Below are positions 63,390 through 64,000 of a stretch of 64,000 nucleotides of DNA, one piece after another (the stretch's first letter is position 1; the number at the start of each line of letters is the position of its first letter). The translations under genes and the position numbers were made by a program. The notes below the pieces were generated by a model. That model did no database searches. It saw only the letters and a list, made by a program, of their open reading frames with translations, and had not been told where the DNA came from. This DNA comes from Blasia pusilla (taxonomy: Eukaryota; Marchantiophyta; Marchantiopsida; Blasiales): positions 41,292,001-41,356,000 of the forward strand of contig CM114272.1 in NCBI GenBank assembly GCA_050084515.1, written 5' to 3'.

Positions 63390-64000
63390 TTGAGTAGAGA
63401 AGAACACATGGCGCTCATGAAGTGCGGAGTGTATCTGGCACTAGGGATTTCGAGGGAATTGCGCGAGGCCCTAAAGGAGCGGTCGTTGTGGCAGTTCTTT
63501 GGGGCAGATTGGTCTCCATTGTTGGTGGCGTTACTTACGGAGCTCCATTCGAGTTCCAAGATGGTCGATTTGGGGAAGAAGAGATACAAGTATCGGGCGC
63601 AGCCAGCTTCTTGGTCTGTTGATTTGTGGCGCATCACATATGAGCTTCCCGCAGCTCCAGAGCAGGAACTAGACTATGACGCTCTTGTCCATCAAGAAGA
63701 ATTAGAAGAGCTCGGTTGCATTATAGAGGATTGATTAGGAAGGAACGGCTACAAGCCACAAATGTTGAGTTCTCCCTTGTTCGCACAATTTTGTAGGGTC
63801 TACTAGATCTTGTTCAATCTTGGTAGAACATATTATATGAGTAATAATCTTTTCAAAGAGTGTTATACTCTTTGGAACATGCATTTGCATGTCGAAGAGC
63901 CAGGAGTGGATTTTGCAGCACTTATTTGTGCCCTTTGACACCCGAGGAGAAATCGTATCTCTCTCCTTTCTTAATTCGGTTGTATTCACAGGTTGGTGAG
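63390..64000 (+). pseudogene. Extra ORF downstream of integrase, second copy (runs off window)
   Basis: MALMKCGVYLALGISRELRE, ALKERSLWQFFGADWSPLLV, GKKRYKYRAQPASWSVDLWR, then a TGA at 63732-63734 (DRLG in the other copy, so CGA) and LGRNGYKPQMLSSPLFAQFC, HVEEPGVDFAAL. Same protein family as 60377-62001. Two copies share W-x-FF, YRAQP-x-x-W and LG-x-NGYK. Confidence 0.65.

Overview
The window looks like nuclear DNA of a land plant or close relative with a large, repeat-rich genome. Plant-type signs are Ty3/gypsy LTR retrotransposons, a decayed Helitron, TATA boxes, GT-AG introns, and stop codons consistent with decay at CG and CHG sites. I cannot name the species; the unusual element types make a non-flowering lineage plausible, but that is a guess. 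I found no host gene, tRNA or rRNA gene. Essentially everything recognisable is mobile DNA nested in mobile DNA.

Three copies (A, B, C) of one unusual DNA transposon dominate. It has two divergent genes. One encodes a Mutator-like (MULE-like) transposase with a C-terminal SWIM zinc finger. The other encodes a coiled-coil / ParB-like (DGNHR) / helical / N6-N4 DNA-methyltransferase-like protein. Copy A: transposase 1-3523 (-), partner gene 5051-10660 (+), tail resuming at 21890-23537. Copy B: 38379-46873, reversed and truncated. Copy C: 47539-60376, complete, with a 9-bp target duplication. All introns and the divergent promoter region carry near-perfect 27-bp palindromes, often in ~62-67-bp tandem arrays; the exons do not.

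A Ty3/gypsy element (10862-21889) is inserted in copy A's tail. It encodes gag, protease, a C5 cytosine methyltransferase, reverse transcriptase, RNase H, integrase and a PHD finger at the integrase C terminus. A second, reversed, truncated relative (about 29316-34434) keeps integrase and PHD. A second LTR family is present as a deletion derivative (11416-13084), a solo LTR in copy B (45243-46245) and a disrupted copy (29650-32094).

Other parts: a degenerate Helitron (24036-28371); a gypsy fragment, LTR, PBS and gag at 35176-38331; and a third gypsy lineage with an extra ORF after integrase, split by copy C (46985-47538 + 60377-62751) and seen again at 62831-64000.

The central idea is that two unrelated element types here each carry a DNA-methylation enzyme plus an accessory module: C5-MTase + PHD in the retrotransposon, and ParB-like + N6/N4-MTase-like in the MULE, the latter alongside palindrome arrays. 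Both families are broken by mutations that mostly look like cytosine deamination. Copies B and C lie tail to tail as a large inverted repeat, an arrangement that could yield silencing hairpin RNA.
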